Source: a virus. From it: a stretch of DNA of 64,000 nucleotides. Below, one piece after another: positions 55,739 to 63,970 of the stretch (its first letter is position 1; every line of letters begins with the position of its first letter). The DNA lies in IMG/VR virus record IMGVR_UViG_3300008110_000075, positions 81,368 to 145,367 of that record; one strand, given 5' to 3'. The notes under the pieces were generated by a model, which ran no database searches, was not told the origin of the DNA, and worked only from the letters and a program-made list of their open reading frames with translations. The translations under genes were made by a program, and so were the position numbers.

Positions 55739-56134
55739 ATGGAAATTCAAAGAAATACAAAACTACAAGTAAGAAAAAGTTCAATTCACGGTTGGGGGGT
55801 TTTCGCATGTGAAGACATAAACGAGGGTGAGGTTATTGAAGAGTGTCCGATTCTTAGATTACCTGTTCAAAGAGGAGAAACAAACTACACCTTAATTGAC
55901 TATACATTTGTATTTCCAAAAGGAGAGAATTGGCAAAACCACGTTATTGCTCTTGGATATGGTTCACTATATAACCATTCCGAAAACTATAACGCAACAT
56001 GGGAAGACGATTTGGACAAAGACATTTTAAGATTTAAAGCAACAAAACCAATTTCGAAAGATGAGGAAGTCACAACTTATTATGGTGATGAAAGTTATTG
56101 GTCTGACGGTAGAAGTCACATTGAAGTAAAATGA
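55739..56134 (+). CDS. SET-domain protein (putative lysine methyltransferase)
   Basis: A 131-aa minimal SET domain. Visible in order are HGWGVFACEDINEGEVIEEC (17-36; the SAM-binding G-x-G at the start), GYGSLYNHSENYNATW (73-88; R/N-H-S/C knot motif NHS) and 'KATKPISKDEEVTTYYGDES' (100-119; the E-L-x-x-x-Y catalytic turn, here EVTTYYGD). It has no pre- or post-SET zinc site. SET proteins methylate protein lysines using SAM; in bacteria and phages the targets are mostly unknown. It overlaps the SNF2 gene by 4 bp (ATGA), so they are coexpressed. Confidence 0.82.
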   Translation: MEIQRNTKLQVRKSSIHGWGVFACEDINEGEVIEECPILRLPVQRGETNYTLIDYTFVFPKGENWQNHVIALGYGSLYNHSENYNATWEDDLDKDILRFKATKPISKDEEVTTYYGDESYWSDGRSHIEVK

Positions 56135-57891
56135 GCTTATCAGAAATATCACTCGAGTCAAAAGCACTAACACTTCTTGAACAATATGAGGGGTATAACA
56201 ATTATATCTTGGAACTACAAAGGAAATCCCAAGTAAATAAAAAATTCTACCCAACAAGAAGTCAATCAGAATACATAATCAATAACCACGACAAACAACC
56301 CAAAGTTGCCAAAAAGTGGGTAATTTTAGACGCATATTTTGCACAGAAATTAGCTGACGACAAGATGTATACTGAAATCCCACAAAAAGTCTGGGTTGAA
56401 AAACTTCTAGCGGAGAAGGACAAAGCTTATCATATTTGGGGAAAGATTTGGGACTCTGAACAACTACATGATTTTTGGTTACCCAAGGCTTCTATAATAA
56501 AAGACAACACCGTTAAAGACGTTGTCATCGATTTTGAAAAATATTCAAACAGACCCCCGTTAAACCATCAAAAAGAATCCATTCAGAAACTGGTTGAAAA
56601 TAAAAAATATATTTTGGCCGATGATATGGGTTTGGGTAAAACAACCTCAACTATAATTGCAGCCTTAGAAACAGGGGCTAAAAAGGTTTTAATCATATGT
56701 CCCGCAACTTTGAAGATAAACTGGAAGCGTGAAATTGAAAATTACTCTGACAGGACAATATACATAGCGGAGGGTAAAAACTTTAGCACAGAACACGACT
56801 TTGTAATCATAAACTACGACATTCTAAAAAACTTCCATGACCCTAAAAAGAAAGATGATTCGCAAATTCTTAGAGCCAATTTTGATTTGGTTGTTATTGA
56901 TGAAGCACACTATATCAAAAATGCTCAAGCACAAAGAACCAAACTTATAAACGACTTCATAAAAAAAATTGACAGACTTTGGTTATTAACAGGAACACCG
57001 ATGACATCAAGACCAATTGATTATTATAATTTATTGAGTCTCGTAGATTCCCCTGTTGCCAAGAACTGGATGGCCTACGTCATAAGATATTGCAGTGGAT
57101 ATCAATTCAAGGTCGGAGCAAGGAAAGTATGGAACGTAATGGGTGCGTCTAATTTAGATGAACTAAGGGATAGAACCTCGAATACAATCCTAAGGAGATT
57201 GAAAGAAGACGTTTTGGATTTACCTGAAAAAATTATCACACCTGTTTATCTCAGACTCAAATCAAAGGACTATGAAGAACTCATGGGGGAATATTATAAT
57301 TGGTATGATAAAAACCCCGACGAGTCAAAATCGTTAACAGTTCAATTTTCAAAACTTACAAAAGTTAGACAAGTTATTGCCAACGAGAAAATATCTCAAA
57401 CAATAGAACTTGCCGAAAACATATTAGAGCAGGACAAAAAAGTTATCATATTTTGTAACTTCACAGATTCACTAAATCAAATTGTTCAACATTTTGGAAA
57501 AACTGCCGTCAAAGTTGATGGGTCAATGACAAAACAAGATAGACAATTTAGTGTTGACCAATTTCAAGAAAATGATAAAATAAAAGTTTTTGTCGGTAAC
57601 ATAAAGGCTGCGGGTGTTGGACTTACTTTGACTTCCGCAGAAGCGGTTATTATGAACGACTTATCATTCCTACCATCGGACCACTCTCAGGCTGAAGATA
57701 GGGCATACAGATTTGGACAAAAAAATAATGTGTTAGTCTATTATCCAATATTTGAAAACACAATCGAAGGCGCGATATATGACATACTTAATAATAAGAA
57801 GCAAGTCATCGCGACCGTTATGGGTGACAATCAAAACATCGGTGACACTGCCGAAGAAATTCTGAAAAGAATAAACGAATTACGCCCTTAA
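56131..57891 (+). CDS. SNF2-family DNA-dependent ATPase/helicase
   Basis: A 586-aa SF2 enzyme with a short N-terminal 130-residue unique region. Motif I is 'ILADDMGLGKTTSTIIAAL' (about 162-180), Ia is LIICPATLKINWKREIE, II is VVIDEAHYIKN (about 253-263, DEAH), III is WLLTGTPMTSR, and IV-VI are KVIIFCNFTDSLNQIV and 'GVGLTLTSAEAVIMNDL' with AEDRAYRFGQ near 520. This order is that of SNF2/SMARCAL1-type annealing helicases and translocases, not the T4 UvsW family strictly, though the role in fork remodelling could be comparable. Coupled to the SET gene. Confidence 0.85.
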   Translation: MSLSEISLESKALTLLEQYEGYNNYILELQRKSQVNKKFYPTRSQSEYIINNHDKQPKVAKKWVILDAYFAQKLADDKMYTEIPQKVWVEKLLAEKDKAYHIWGKIWDSEQLHDFWLPKASIIKDNTVKDVVIDFEKYSNRPPLNHQKESIQKLVENKKYILADDMGLGKTTSTIIAALETGAKKVLIICPATLKINWKREIENYSDRTIYIAEGKNFSTEHDFVIINYDILKNFHDPKKKDDSQILRANFDLVVIDEAHYIKNAQAQRTKLINDFIKKIDRLWLLTGTPMTSRPIDYYNLLSLVDSPVAKNWMAYVIRYCSGYQFKVGARKVWNVMGASNLDELRDRTSNTILRRLKEDVLDLPEKIITPVYLRLKSKDYEELMGEYYNWYDKNPDESKSLTVQFSKLTKVRQVIANEKISQTIELAENILEQDKKVIIFCNFTDSLNQIVQHFGKTAVKVDGSMTKQDRQFSVDQFQENDKIKVFVGNIKAAGVGLTLTSAEAVIMNDLSFLPSDHSQAEDRAYRFGQKNNVLVYYPIFENTIEGAIYDILNNKKQVIATVMGDNQNIGDTAEEILKRINELRP

Positions 57892-57896
57892 CATAG

Positions 57897-58109
57897 ATGG
57901 AGAAAGTAACTAATCACCAAGGAGTTGAATTGAGAGTTGGTGATAGAATTAAAATTATATCAGACAAATTACATTCAAAATTACTAGCTAACGTTGACCT
58001 AAATGAAGAGGTTGTCATAACAAGTTTTTCAGAAAACGGAAAAATTATATATCATCATAATACATTAGCCCTACCAACCAACAGTGACATTTATGTTAAA
58101 ATAAATTAA
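57897..58109 (+). CDS. Small SH3/KOW-like protein
   Basis: A 70-aa protein, MEKVTNHQGVELRVGDRIKI then ISDKLHS, with alternating beta strands and 'EEVVITSFSENGKIIYHHN', a small SH3-like barrel pattern. ATG begins 6 bp after the SNF2 stop, so it belongs to the same transcript. Function not recognised; small barrels of this kind often bind nucleic acid or partner proteins. Confidence 0.5.
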   Translation: MEKVTNHQGVELRVGDRIKIISDKLHSKLLANVDLNEEVVITSFSENGKIIYHHNTLALPTNSDIYVKIN

Positions 58110-58135
58110 AGTCAATCAAACCTTAAAACAATTCT

Positions 58136-58162
58136 GAGTTATTTATATAAAACGAATAACTC
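58136..58162 (+). other. Inverted repeat before the SOD-fusion gene
   Basis: GAGTTATT-(11 nt)-AATAACTC is a perfect 8-bp inverted repeat whose left arm and loop carry the TATTTATA motif. It ends 6 nt before ATG 58169 and could act as an operator or a translation-controlling hairpin. Confidence 0.45.
58140..58147 (+). promoter_or_regulatory. TATTTATA sense motif upstream of the SOD-fusion gene
   Basis: TATTTATA on the plus strand 21 nt before the ATG. As a plus-strand gene this is an orientation test for the recurrent motif, and it matches the sense direction. Confidence 0.45.
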
Positions 58163-58168
58163 GCCAAT

Positions 58169-59707
58169 ATGAAAAAAATAGAAGAAAGAATTCAACAAAT
58201 TGAAAAACAAATTACCGAAAACCATATCGAAACAGAAAAACAATTGTTGATTACAGAAATGAAAAAAATTGGAATAGAAAAACTACCCTATTCTTATTCA
58301 GCCCTCAAAGGATTCATCGACGCAGAAACGATGAATTTCCACTACAACAAACACTATAAGGGATATGTAGATAAATTAAATGCCGCCCTGTCAAAGAAAA
58401 AACATGGAGATTTAGACTTAGAAAAAATTGTCAAAAACATTAGTCGATACGACCAAGTAGTAAGGAACAACGCTGGAGGAGCATTCAATCACGCACTTTT
58501 TTGGAATATGTTGTCTCCAACACCAAAAAAATTAACAGGGGAATTGTATAAAAAAATTACCAAAGAATACGGTAGTTTCAATCTATTCAAAAAGAAATTT
58601 GAAACTGTTGCAAAGGATAGATTTGGCTCAGGTTGGGTATGGTTAATTTTAACCTCAAAAAATACTTTGAAAATAATGTCGACACCAAATCAAGACAATC
58701 CACTTATGAATGTTATCGAAGGTGGAGGTTTCCCTCTATTAGGTTTGGACCTTTGGGAACACGCCTACTATTTGAAATACAGAAATAAGAGAGACGAATA
58801 CATTTCAAATTTTTGGAAGGTGGTCAATTGGGATTTTGTTCAGAAACTTTATGAAATGAAAGTTGAAACAAAACTACTAGAGTCGAACAAATTTCAAGGA
58901 ATAATTACTGAATCAAAAGAACCACAATTCTGTAATCCAAAAGAAGTATTGTTCTATAGAGACTTGATTAATAATTACGCAATCAAAAAAAGATATCAGG
59001 AGGGAGTATCCTACGTTCTAAAAAAAGTATTTTCACATTTTTGGGTTGAGGGTAATACTGAAGAGATGTCAGGATTTTATGGTGTAGAATCACCCGAGGG
59101 TAGGTCTATACTCAATAACCTTAATACAAATTTCAATACATTTTGTTTATTGGTAAAAGCAGTAAACAAACAGATTGAATTAATTGGAAGGTCAGAAAAG
59201 AAGTTTGATTTTTCAAAAAAAGAAAAAAGAACTCTAAAGGAAACAACTAGATTTATTTCAGCATTGGACCACTTCAGAAACGAAATCTTTACAGAGAATA
59301 ACGAAGACTTTATCAATATAATCAAAGTCCTTAAAAAACTTTGGGATAGGGGTCAAAAGTCTGAAGACAACGCAATTAAAAAAATAGAAGACTATTTTGA
59401 TGGTAATGCTAAAATTGAAAAGATTGGTTCACATGGTGGAAAACAAGACGCCTTCAAAGGTATTGATGTAAATGTGATTTTAGATGGAAAAAAGTTTTCT
59501 GCACAGGTTAAACCATTCTCTAATGTTTCAATAATCGAGGACAGAGTTAAACTTTTGGATACAGGAAATGTTAAGCATTACGAAGTCGATTGGTATATTT
59601 TTATTAATCCTAAAACAAATAAGATACTTATATTCAAAAACGACCCTATAAGTGATAAAAACCAATATGTCTTCAACGTTAGTTCACTACTACACGAAAT
59701 AGAATAA
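58169..59707 (+). CDS. Superoxide dismutase (Mn/Fe) domain fused to PD-(D/E)XK-like C-terminal domain
   Basis: A 512-aa protein with three parts. Residues 1-36 are a short coiled-coil-like helix. Residues 38-228 are a full Mn/Fe superoxide dismutase domain: LPYSYSALKGFID, NFHYNKHYKGYV, VRNNAGGAFNHALFW, FGSGWVWLIL, LGLDLWEHAYYLKYRNKRDE. All four metal ligands are in place (His58, His108, Asp194, His198). Gly103 and Gln175 (TPNQDNPLM) are the Mn-type second-sphere residues. About 230-400 is helical and unrecognised. About 400-470 has Asp433 (GIDVNVILDG) and Gln446-x-Lys448 (AQVKPF) after a helix with Glu residues, the PD-(D/E)XK pattern with Q in place of E. SOD converts superoxide to peroxide and oxygen. 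The SOD call is firm; the nuclease-like call is inference. Confidence 0.85.
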   Translation: MKKIEERIQQIEKQITENHIETEKQLLITEMKKIGIEKLPYSYSALKGFIDAETMNFHYNKHYKGYVDKLNAALSKKKHGDLDLEKIVKNISRYDQVVRNNAGGAFNHALFWNMLSPTPKKLTGELYKKITKEYGSFNLFKKKFETVAKDRFGSGWVWLILTSKNTLKIMSTPNQDNPLMNVIEGGGFPLLGLDLWEHAYYLKYRNKRDEYISNFWKVVNWDFVQKLYEMKVETKLLESNKFQGIITESKEPQFCNPKEVLFYRDLINNYAIKKRYQEGVSYVLKKVFSHFWVEGNTEEMSGFYGVESPEGRSILNNLNTNFNTFCLLVKAVNKQIELIGRSEKKFDFSKKEKRTLKETTRFISALDHFRNEIFTENNEDFINIIKVLKKLWDRGQKSEDNAIKKIEDYFDGNAKIEKIGSHGGKQDAFKGIDVNVILDGKKFSAQVKPFSNVSIIEDRVKLLDTGNVKHYEVDWYIFINPKTNKILIFKNDPISDKNQYVFNVSSLLHEIE

Positions 59708-59713
59708 TAAAGA

Positions 59714-59721
59714 TATTTATT
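59714..59721 (+). promoter_or_regulatory. TATTTATT sense motif upstream of the gp13-like gene
   Basis: TATTTATT on the plus strand, 4 nt (TGAT) before ATG 59726, in an 18-bp gap. Its 4-nt spacing equals that before gp25 and the collagen-like gene on the opposite strand. Confidence 0.4.
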
Positions 59722-59725
59722 TGAT

Positions 59726-60853
59726 ATGGCAGCACTACCAGAACCAGAAAGAAGTAAAATTTATACAAGAGTCAAACACTTGTTGGGAGCACCCTTAAGA
59801 AGTGTAGAATTAGAAGACGAAATGATGGACTCGCTAATGGAATTATCTATTGGTGATTATGAAGAATATATTCTACAATGGCTAATCGATTCACAATGGG
59901 TTAACTTAGTAAACCTCAATATGAATGAAAAGTCTGTTGCCAGAGCTTTGGTTACAAGGACAATGGACTTCGAACAACAATTTGCATATTCGTATTCTAA
60001 GATTGTTGGACTTCAGACCGTAGGACCATGGGTCTTGAAGAAAGATTATTTCATAATTGAAAAGAATGTTCAGACATACGAAATACCAGCCAACAGAGAA
60101 GTCAATGAACTTCTTTGGTTTAGTAATCAGGCTTGGACAGCATTCGGACTTGGAGGTCTTGGTGGATTTGGATTCGGTGGTATAGGTTTGGGTGCCAATG
60201 AAGCAGGATACGCTCAGATGGGATACCAAGGTTCTTATTTTATGATGTCTGGTTTTGATTACCTCATCAGAATGCAAGAAGCAAATATCTTGAATAGAAT
60301 TCTCGGTGGTTCTATGACATATAGGATTACCGCATTACCTGATGGTAAAAAGTTGATACACTTGATGAATACCCCTGGTGGTAAATTTAACTGGGCTAAT
60401 TTCAACATGTATGCTGGTAAAGCGGTTTGGTATTGGTATTATGATGTAACACCAGACAGTAGAGCTGATTGTCTTAAAAACAATCCTGACATTATCAAAC
60501 TACCGACTGACGTTCCTCTTGAATCCTTGAGTTGGGAAGATATCAATGTTCCTGGACAACAATGGATAAGAAGATGGTTTACAGCATATTGTAAAGAAAC
60601 CTTAGCAAGAGTGAGAGGTAAATACAGTGGGAATCTTAAGACACCTGATTCTGAAATTACAATGGATTACACCAGTCTTTTAACTGAAGCCAAGGATGAA
60701 AAATCTAAACTGATGGAAGAATTGACGGGCGCTGAAGGATGGCTTACAAGACTAAGACCTGAAAAGGTTATGGAAAGAGAAGCACAAATTGCTGAAAATT
60801 TAAATAAACAAATGAAATTCAGAGCAATGCCTCGTCAAATCTACGTAATCTAA
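59726..60853 (+). CDS. gp13: Neck/connector protein, T4 gp13-like
   Basis: A 375-aa protein (T4 gp13 is 309 aa). The N-terminus RVKHLLGAPLRSVELEDEMM and 'DSLMELSIGDYEEYILQWL' match the gp13 neck pattern 'klGaP...vELed.q...ai..al..y'. The central part has a Gly-rich stretch (GLGGLGGFGFGGIGLG, residues 143-158) not found in T4. The C-terminal 100 residues contain 'WIRRWFTAYCKETLARVRGK', the conserved region that ends this family in marine T4-like phages, where it connects the head to the tail. It follows the SOD-fusion gene closely, on the strand opposite to the other neck genes. Confidence 0.7.
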   Translation: MAALPEPERSKIYTRVKHLLGAPLRSVELEDEMMDSLMELSIGDYEEYILQWLIDSQWVNLVNLNMNEKSVARALVTRTMDFEQQFAYSYSKIVGLQTVGPWVLKKDYFIIEKNVQTYEIPANREVNELLWFSNQAWTAFGLGGLGGFGFGGIGLGANEAGYAQMGYQGSYFMMSGFDYLIRMQEANILNRILGGSMTYRITALPDGKKLIHLMNTPGGKFNWANFNMYAGKAVWYWYYDVTPDSRADCLKNNPDIIKLPTDVPLESLSWEDINVPGQQWIRRWFTAYCKETLARVRGKYSGNLKTPDSEITMDYTSLLTEAKDEKSKLMEELTGAEGWLTRLRPEKVMEREAQIAENLNKQMKFRAMPRQIYVI

Positions 60854-60854
60854 T

Positions 60855-61190
60855 ATGGCAATAGTAAAATCAATCCCATCCAAAAGAATTATTAATGGTC
60901 ATGCAATCAATACATCTGAACTTTCAGTTGTATCCGAATTGGATTATAGAACCAACGGTGAATTTTGTATAATTGTTAGAGGAATCCCACAATCATTTTT
61001 AGTCTTAGATTCAAAAACAACAGACCATGTTGTAGTCAAAGCTATGACTATGGTAACAGTAAGACCCGATGTCGGAAAAATTGACGAGGAATGGGACGAA
61101 ATTGTATTAGATAAGTTTGCCTGTGTAGAATTCCAATACGTTGGAGGTAATTGGTATATTCTTTCTTCAGACGGTCTTAAGCAATCCTAA
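60855..61190 (+). CDS. Small virion-like protein
   Basis: A 111-aa protein from ATG 60855, 1 bp after the gp13-like stop. It is beta-rich with 'FLVLDSKTTDHVVVKAMTMV' and ends GGNWYILSSDGLKQS, a pattern I associate with small phage structural proteins (W-Y-x-x-S-D-G). No named family. Its 3' end overlaps the convergent DNA polymerase gene by 24 bp. Confidence 0.6.
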   Translation: MAIVKSIPSKRIINGHAINTSELSVVSELDYRTNGEFCIIVRGIPQSFLVLDSKTTDHVVVKAMTMVTVRPDVGKIDEEWDEIVLDKFACVEFQYVGGNWYILSSDGLKQS

Positions 61191-63899
61191 TTTAGTTTCC
61201 CAATTTTCTTCGGCTAATTCATACATGTAATTAGGGTCAAGTCCACGTTTTTCCCAATAAGATAGTTCATCCGATGTTATATCTAAAACATCTTCTTGAA
61301 GTTTATCTTGGTCTCCATCTTCGAATGGCATACCGTTGATTAGTTCACATTGTTCTCCCGTAAAAATTCCCCTTTCTTCAGGATTCGTAACAAGTAGTTG
61401 GTCACGAACGTCTTGTTTATAAACAACAAGTAAAGGTTCAATTCTTTTGTTGAAAGTTACAATTGCTCTTGGAACATTATATTCACCTGTCAGATTGGGG
61501 TTATTTTCTAATATGTTTGCATCCAACATGTAACAATTAATCTGAACACTGTCTCCCTTTTTTTGGACATCACCATGAGAGGCTTTGACACCATTATTAA
61601 CATACATAATAACATCTCCCAAGTTTACACCTATCCCCGTTTGAAGTGCAAGTTCCATGTGTGCCATACGGGACATTGTATTCCCTGCTTTAGTCTTTTG
61701 GGTTAATCTTTTTTTATAATCCTCGAGTGTTAACTTAACTTTCGCTCTTTGTGCAATCTTTGAAAGGGGAATTTGTTGGTTGAATATTTTTTGAAGATAC
61801 TCATAATAATATTCCACGAAGTCTTTACCCTTACCCTCCAAAAGTAATTTGATACCTTTATCCAAAAACTCCTCGATATACAATGGAAGTTTTTTTGATT
61901 TGATGGAATTGCCAGTCAATTTAATCTTTCCTTTGGCGTCCATGACCGCATAATTTTTTCTGGCAAGATTAATACATGAAGGCCACACACCATCAGTATC
62001 GAGAGCCATCTCACCCCTCATGAATATGTCATTGTATTCTGCAACGTCCGCTTCAGGACCTTTATAAACTTTTCCCGCCTTTACCTTCCAATTCAACCCA
62101 CGACCAACATAGTGATGACTTTCCACATCATCGGGACTGGAGAAGTTTACACCGTCTGTATCCATTACAAGTGGGACATAACCCTTAGACATAAAAAATT
62201 TAATCATTTGTCTCAGATATTGTCTACCTGTGCAAGTAATCTGTTCCCCCATATACATGTCACCCCAAGCAAAAACTTGTGGAGCAGACAAAGCACCAAA
62301 CATGGAGTTGATGAATATTTTGATGGGCAATTGTTTGTTTGAATATGATGCGGACTTTTGTGGGTCAGACTTTTCAAACTCTTCCGCAAGTTGTTTGTAA
62401 CGAATACGTGTGTCACGGAAATACTTCAACATTCCTTTCATCGCACCTGTCACATCACAATCAGGAAATACATCATGCACAAGCTGAATAGAGGGGTATA
62501 GAGAGGAGAAGTCGAGCTTTAATACATTCTTACTATAACCAACCTTAAGTAGTCGAGAAAGACCTCCTACGAAGTCTGTCTTCGATTGTTTGGCAGGGAT
62601 TGCCAGTCCGTGTTTGTATGACCAAGCAAGCATCAGCATTTTCCAAAGAGTCGCAGTTCCCATGGTTGATACTCTTTCGTAAGTCGTAGGAATCATAGAT
62701 GCAAGTAGAAATGACGCTTGGTTAAATTCTTTATCCACAGCCAAGGTTTCTTCCAAGTCATCATCAAGATATCTCTCAACAAGATTGTCACCAGTAGTTT
62801 TGATATAAATGTCATTTCTTTTTTCACATACCTCATCAATCTTTGGGTCCAAACCAACCTTCTTGTAATTACCGTTTTTAATATTTAACCAATATTCTTC
62901 CTTAGCGGCATAAAATTTTCCAATGTCCGTGTGTTCGATATAAACACGGTCAGGAGCCTCTTTATTAATAAACTTTGTGATATACTTCAAACCAGCCGCC
63001 TTGATATTTGAATTGATGGCTTGAGCTCTTCGAACAGCATGAATTATATCGATTACATTATATCCCCAAATTGATGTTTGAAGAAAATCTTCGACTTCAT
63101 TTGCTAATTTGAGAATCGTATCTTTTCTTGTGTATGAGTGTTGGGGATGTAAGGATTTAATCGCCTTCCTCATATCTAAACCAAGTCTTTGACCTCTTTC
63201 GAATATCCAGTGCCAGTCGAAGTTTGCCGAATTATATCCACCTATGATTGATGGTTTGAGTTGGTCAATCACATTGAAGAACTCCTGTATAGCACCCTTC
63301 TCTTGTGATTCATCCAAACATTCAATTACTCTATGATATCCTTTATTGGTCTTAATTCCTATCATGAATATTCTACCATCTTTGGGGTCTAACGCATTTG
63401 TTTCCAAGTCAAATACAAGACGTGTCACATCATCATAATCAGTAAACCCCTTGAATAATCTTTTTTCTTTAGAGACCAAATATTGTTCTACAGGTGGAAG
63501 GATTAATATTTTATCTTTCGTTTTTTCTCCCCATGGGTCGCATCCACCATCTCTAAAAAACTGAATCAGTTCTCTGTATCCCTTGAGCGATTTTACCATA
63601 TAGGTCAAACCGTTTTCTAATCTTTCATTATCCTTTGTATCTAATTTTTGTATTACAATTCCATATTTTGTCATGGCTTCTTTTTGAGCCATTTTGGAAT
63701 CGTTGTAGAAATTTACACCACGTAAATCACCGACCCATGCGAATGGGATAAAAGTGTCTTTACGTATTTCCTTACCTTTACCAGGTATTTCTTTTACCTT
63801 GAAAATTGAATTGGAGACGTAGTCAAATTCTATTGCTACAATAAATTCTTCGGGGTCGTTTCCTAATAGGAAAGACTCAATTGCTTCGTGACTGAACAT
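61167..63899 (-). CDS. gp43: DNA polymerase, family B, T4 gp43-like
   Basis: A 910-aa polymerase (T4 gp43 898 aa). The exonuclease motifs are VFDLETNALDPKDGRIF (D-x-E, about residue 160), 'IIGGYNSANFDWHWIFERGQ' and GYNVIDIIHAVRRAQ. Polymerase motif A is LDFSSLYPSI (about 460), motif B is KIFINSMFGALSAP (about 530), with Phe at the usual Tyr position, and motif C is VMDTDGVNF (about 578). All catalytic Asp residues are present, so both synthesis and proofreading are expected. A TATTTATT motif (63963-63970) and a hairpin (63926-63943) precede the start, the latter in the place of T4 gp43's autoregulatory operator. Its 3' end overlaps the convergent small gene by 24 bp. Confidence 0.93.
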   Translation of the reverse strand: MFSHEAIESFLLGNDPEEFIVAIEFDYVSNSIFKVKEIPGKGKEIRKDTFIPFAWVGDLRGVNFYNDSKMAQKEAMTKYGIVIQKLDTKDNERLENGLTYMVKSLKGYRELIQFFRDGGCDPWGEKTKDKILILPPVEQYLVSKEKRLFKGFTDYDDVTRLVFDLETNALDPKDGRIFMIGIKTNKGYHRVIECLDESQEKGAIQEFFNVIDQLKPSIIGGYNSANFDWHWIFERGQRLGLDMRKAIKSLHPQHSYTRKDTILKLANEVEDFLQTSIWGYNVIDIIHAVRRAQAINSNIKAAGLKYITKFINKEAPDRVYIEHTDIGKFYAAKEEYWLNIKNGNYKKVGLDPKIDEVCEKRNDIYIKTTGDNLVERYLDDDLEETLAVDKEFNQASFLLASMIPTTYERVSTMGTATLWKMLMLAWSYKHGLAIPAKQSKTDFVGGLSRLLKVGYSKNVLKLDFSSLYPSIQLVHDVFPDCDVTGAMKGMLKYFRDTRIRYKQLAEEFEKSDPQKSASYSNKQLPIKIFINSMFGALSAPQVFAWGDMYMGEQITCTGRQYLRQMIKFFMSKGYVPLVMDTDGVNFSSPDDVESHHYVGRGLNWKVKAGKVYKGPEADVAEYNDIFMRGEMALDTDGVWPSCINLARKNYAVMDAKGKIKLTGNSIKSKKLPLYIEEFLDKGIKLLLEGKGKDFVEYYYEYLQKIFNQQIPLSKIAQRAKVKLTLEDYKKRLTQKTKAGNTMSRMAHMELALQTGIGVNLGDVIMYVNNGVKASHGDVQKKGDSVQINCYMLDANILENNPNLTGEYNVPRAIVTFNKRIEPLLVVYKQDVRDQLLVTNPEERGIFTGEQCELINGMPFEDGDQDKLQEDVLDITSDELSYWEKRGLDPNYMYELAEENWETKLGLLKTV

Positions 63900-63925
63900 A
63901 TGATTAAGACGAGTGGTTTATTGGC

Positions 63926-63943
63926 TTTCACACTATCGTGAAA
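63926..63943 (-). promoter_or_regulatory. Hairpin in the DNA polymerase leader
   Basis: TTTCAC-GATAGT-GTGAAA on the minus strand, 27 nt before the polymerase ATG. In T4, gp43 represses its own translation through a leader hairpin; an equivalent role here is inference. An overlapping palindrome, GTGAATTTCAC, occupies 63938-63948. Confidence 0.4.
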
Positions 63944-63962
63944 TTCACCTTACTCATTCAAT

Positions 63963-63970
63963 AATAAATA
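63963..63970 (-). promoter_or_regulatory. TATTTATT sense motif upstream of DNA polymerase
   Basis: TATTTATT on the minus strand 63 nt before ATG 63899, within an AT-only segment. The remaining bases to 64000 show no gene. Confidence 0.4.

Noticed and set aside
63938-63948. GTGAATTTCAC palindrome as a second operator
   Set aside because: It shares bases with the polymerase leader hairpin and probably reflects the same structure.
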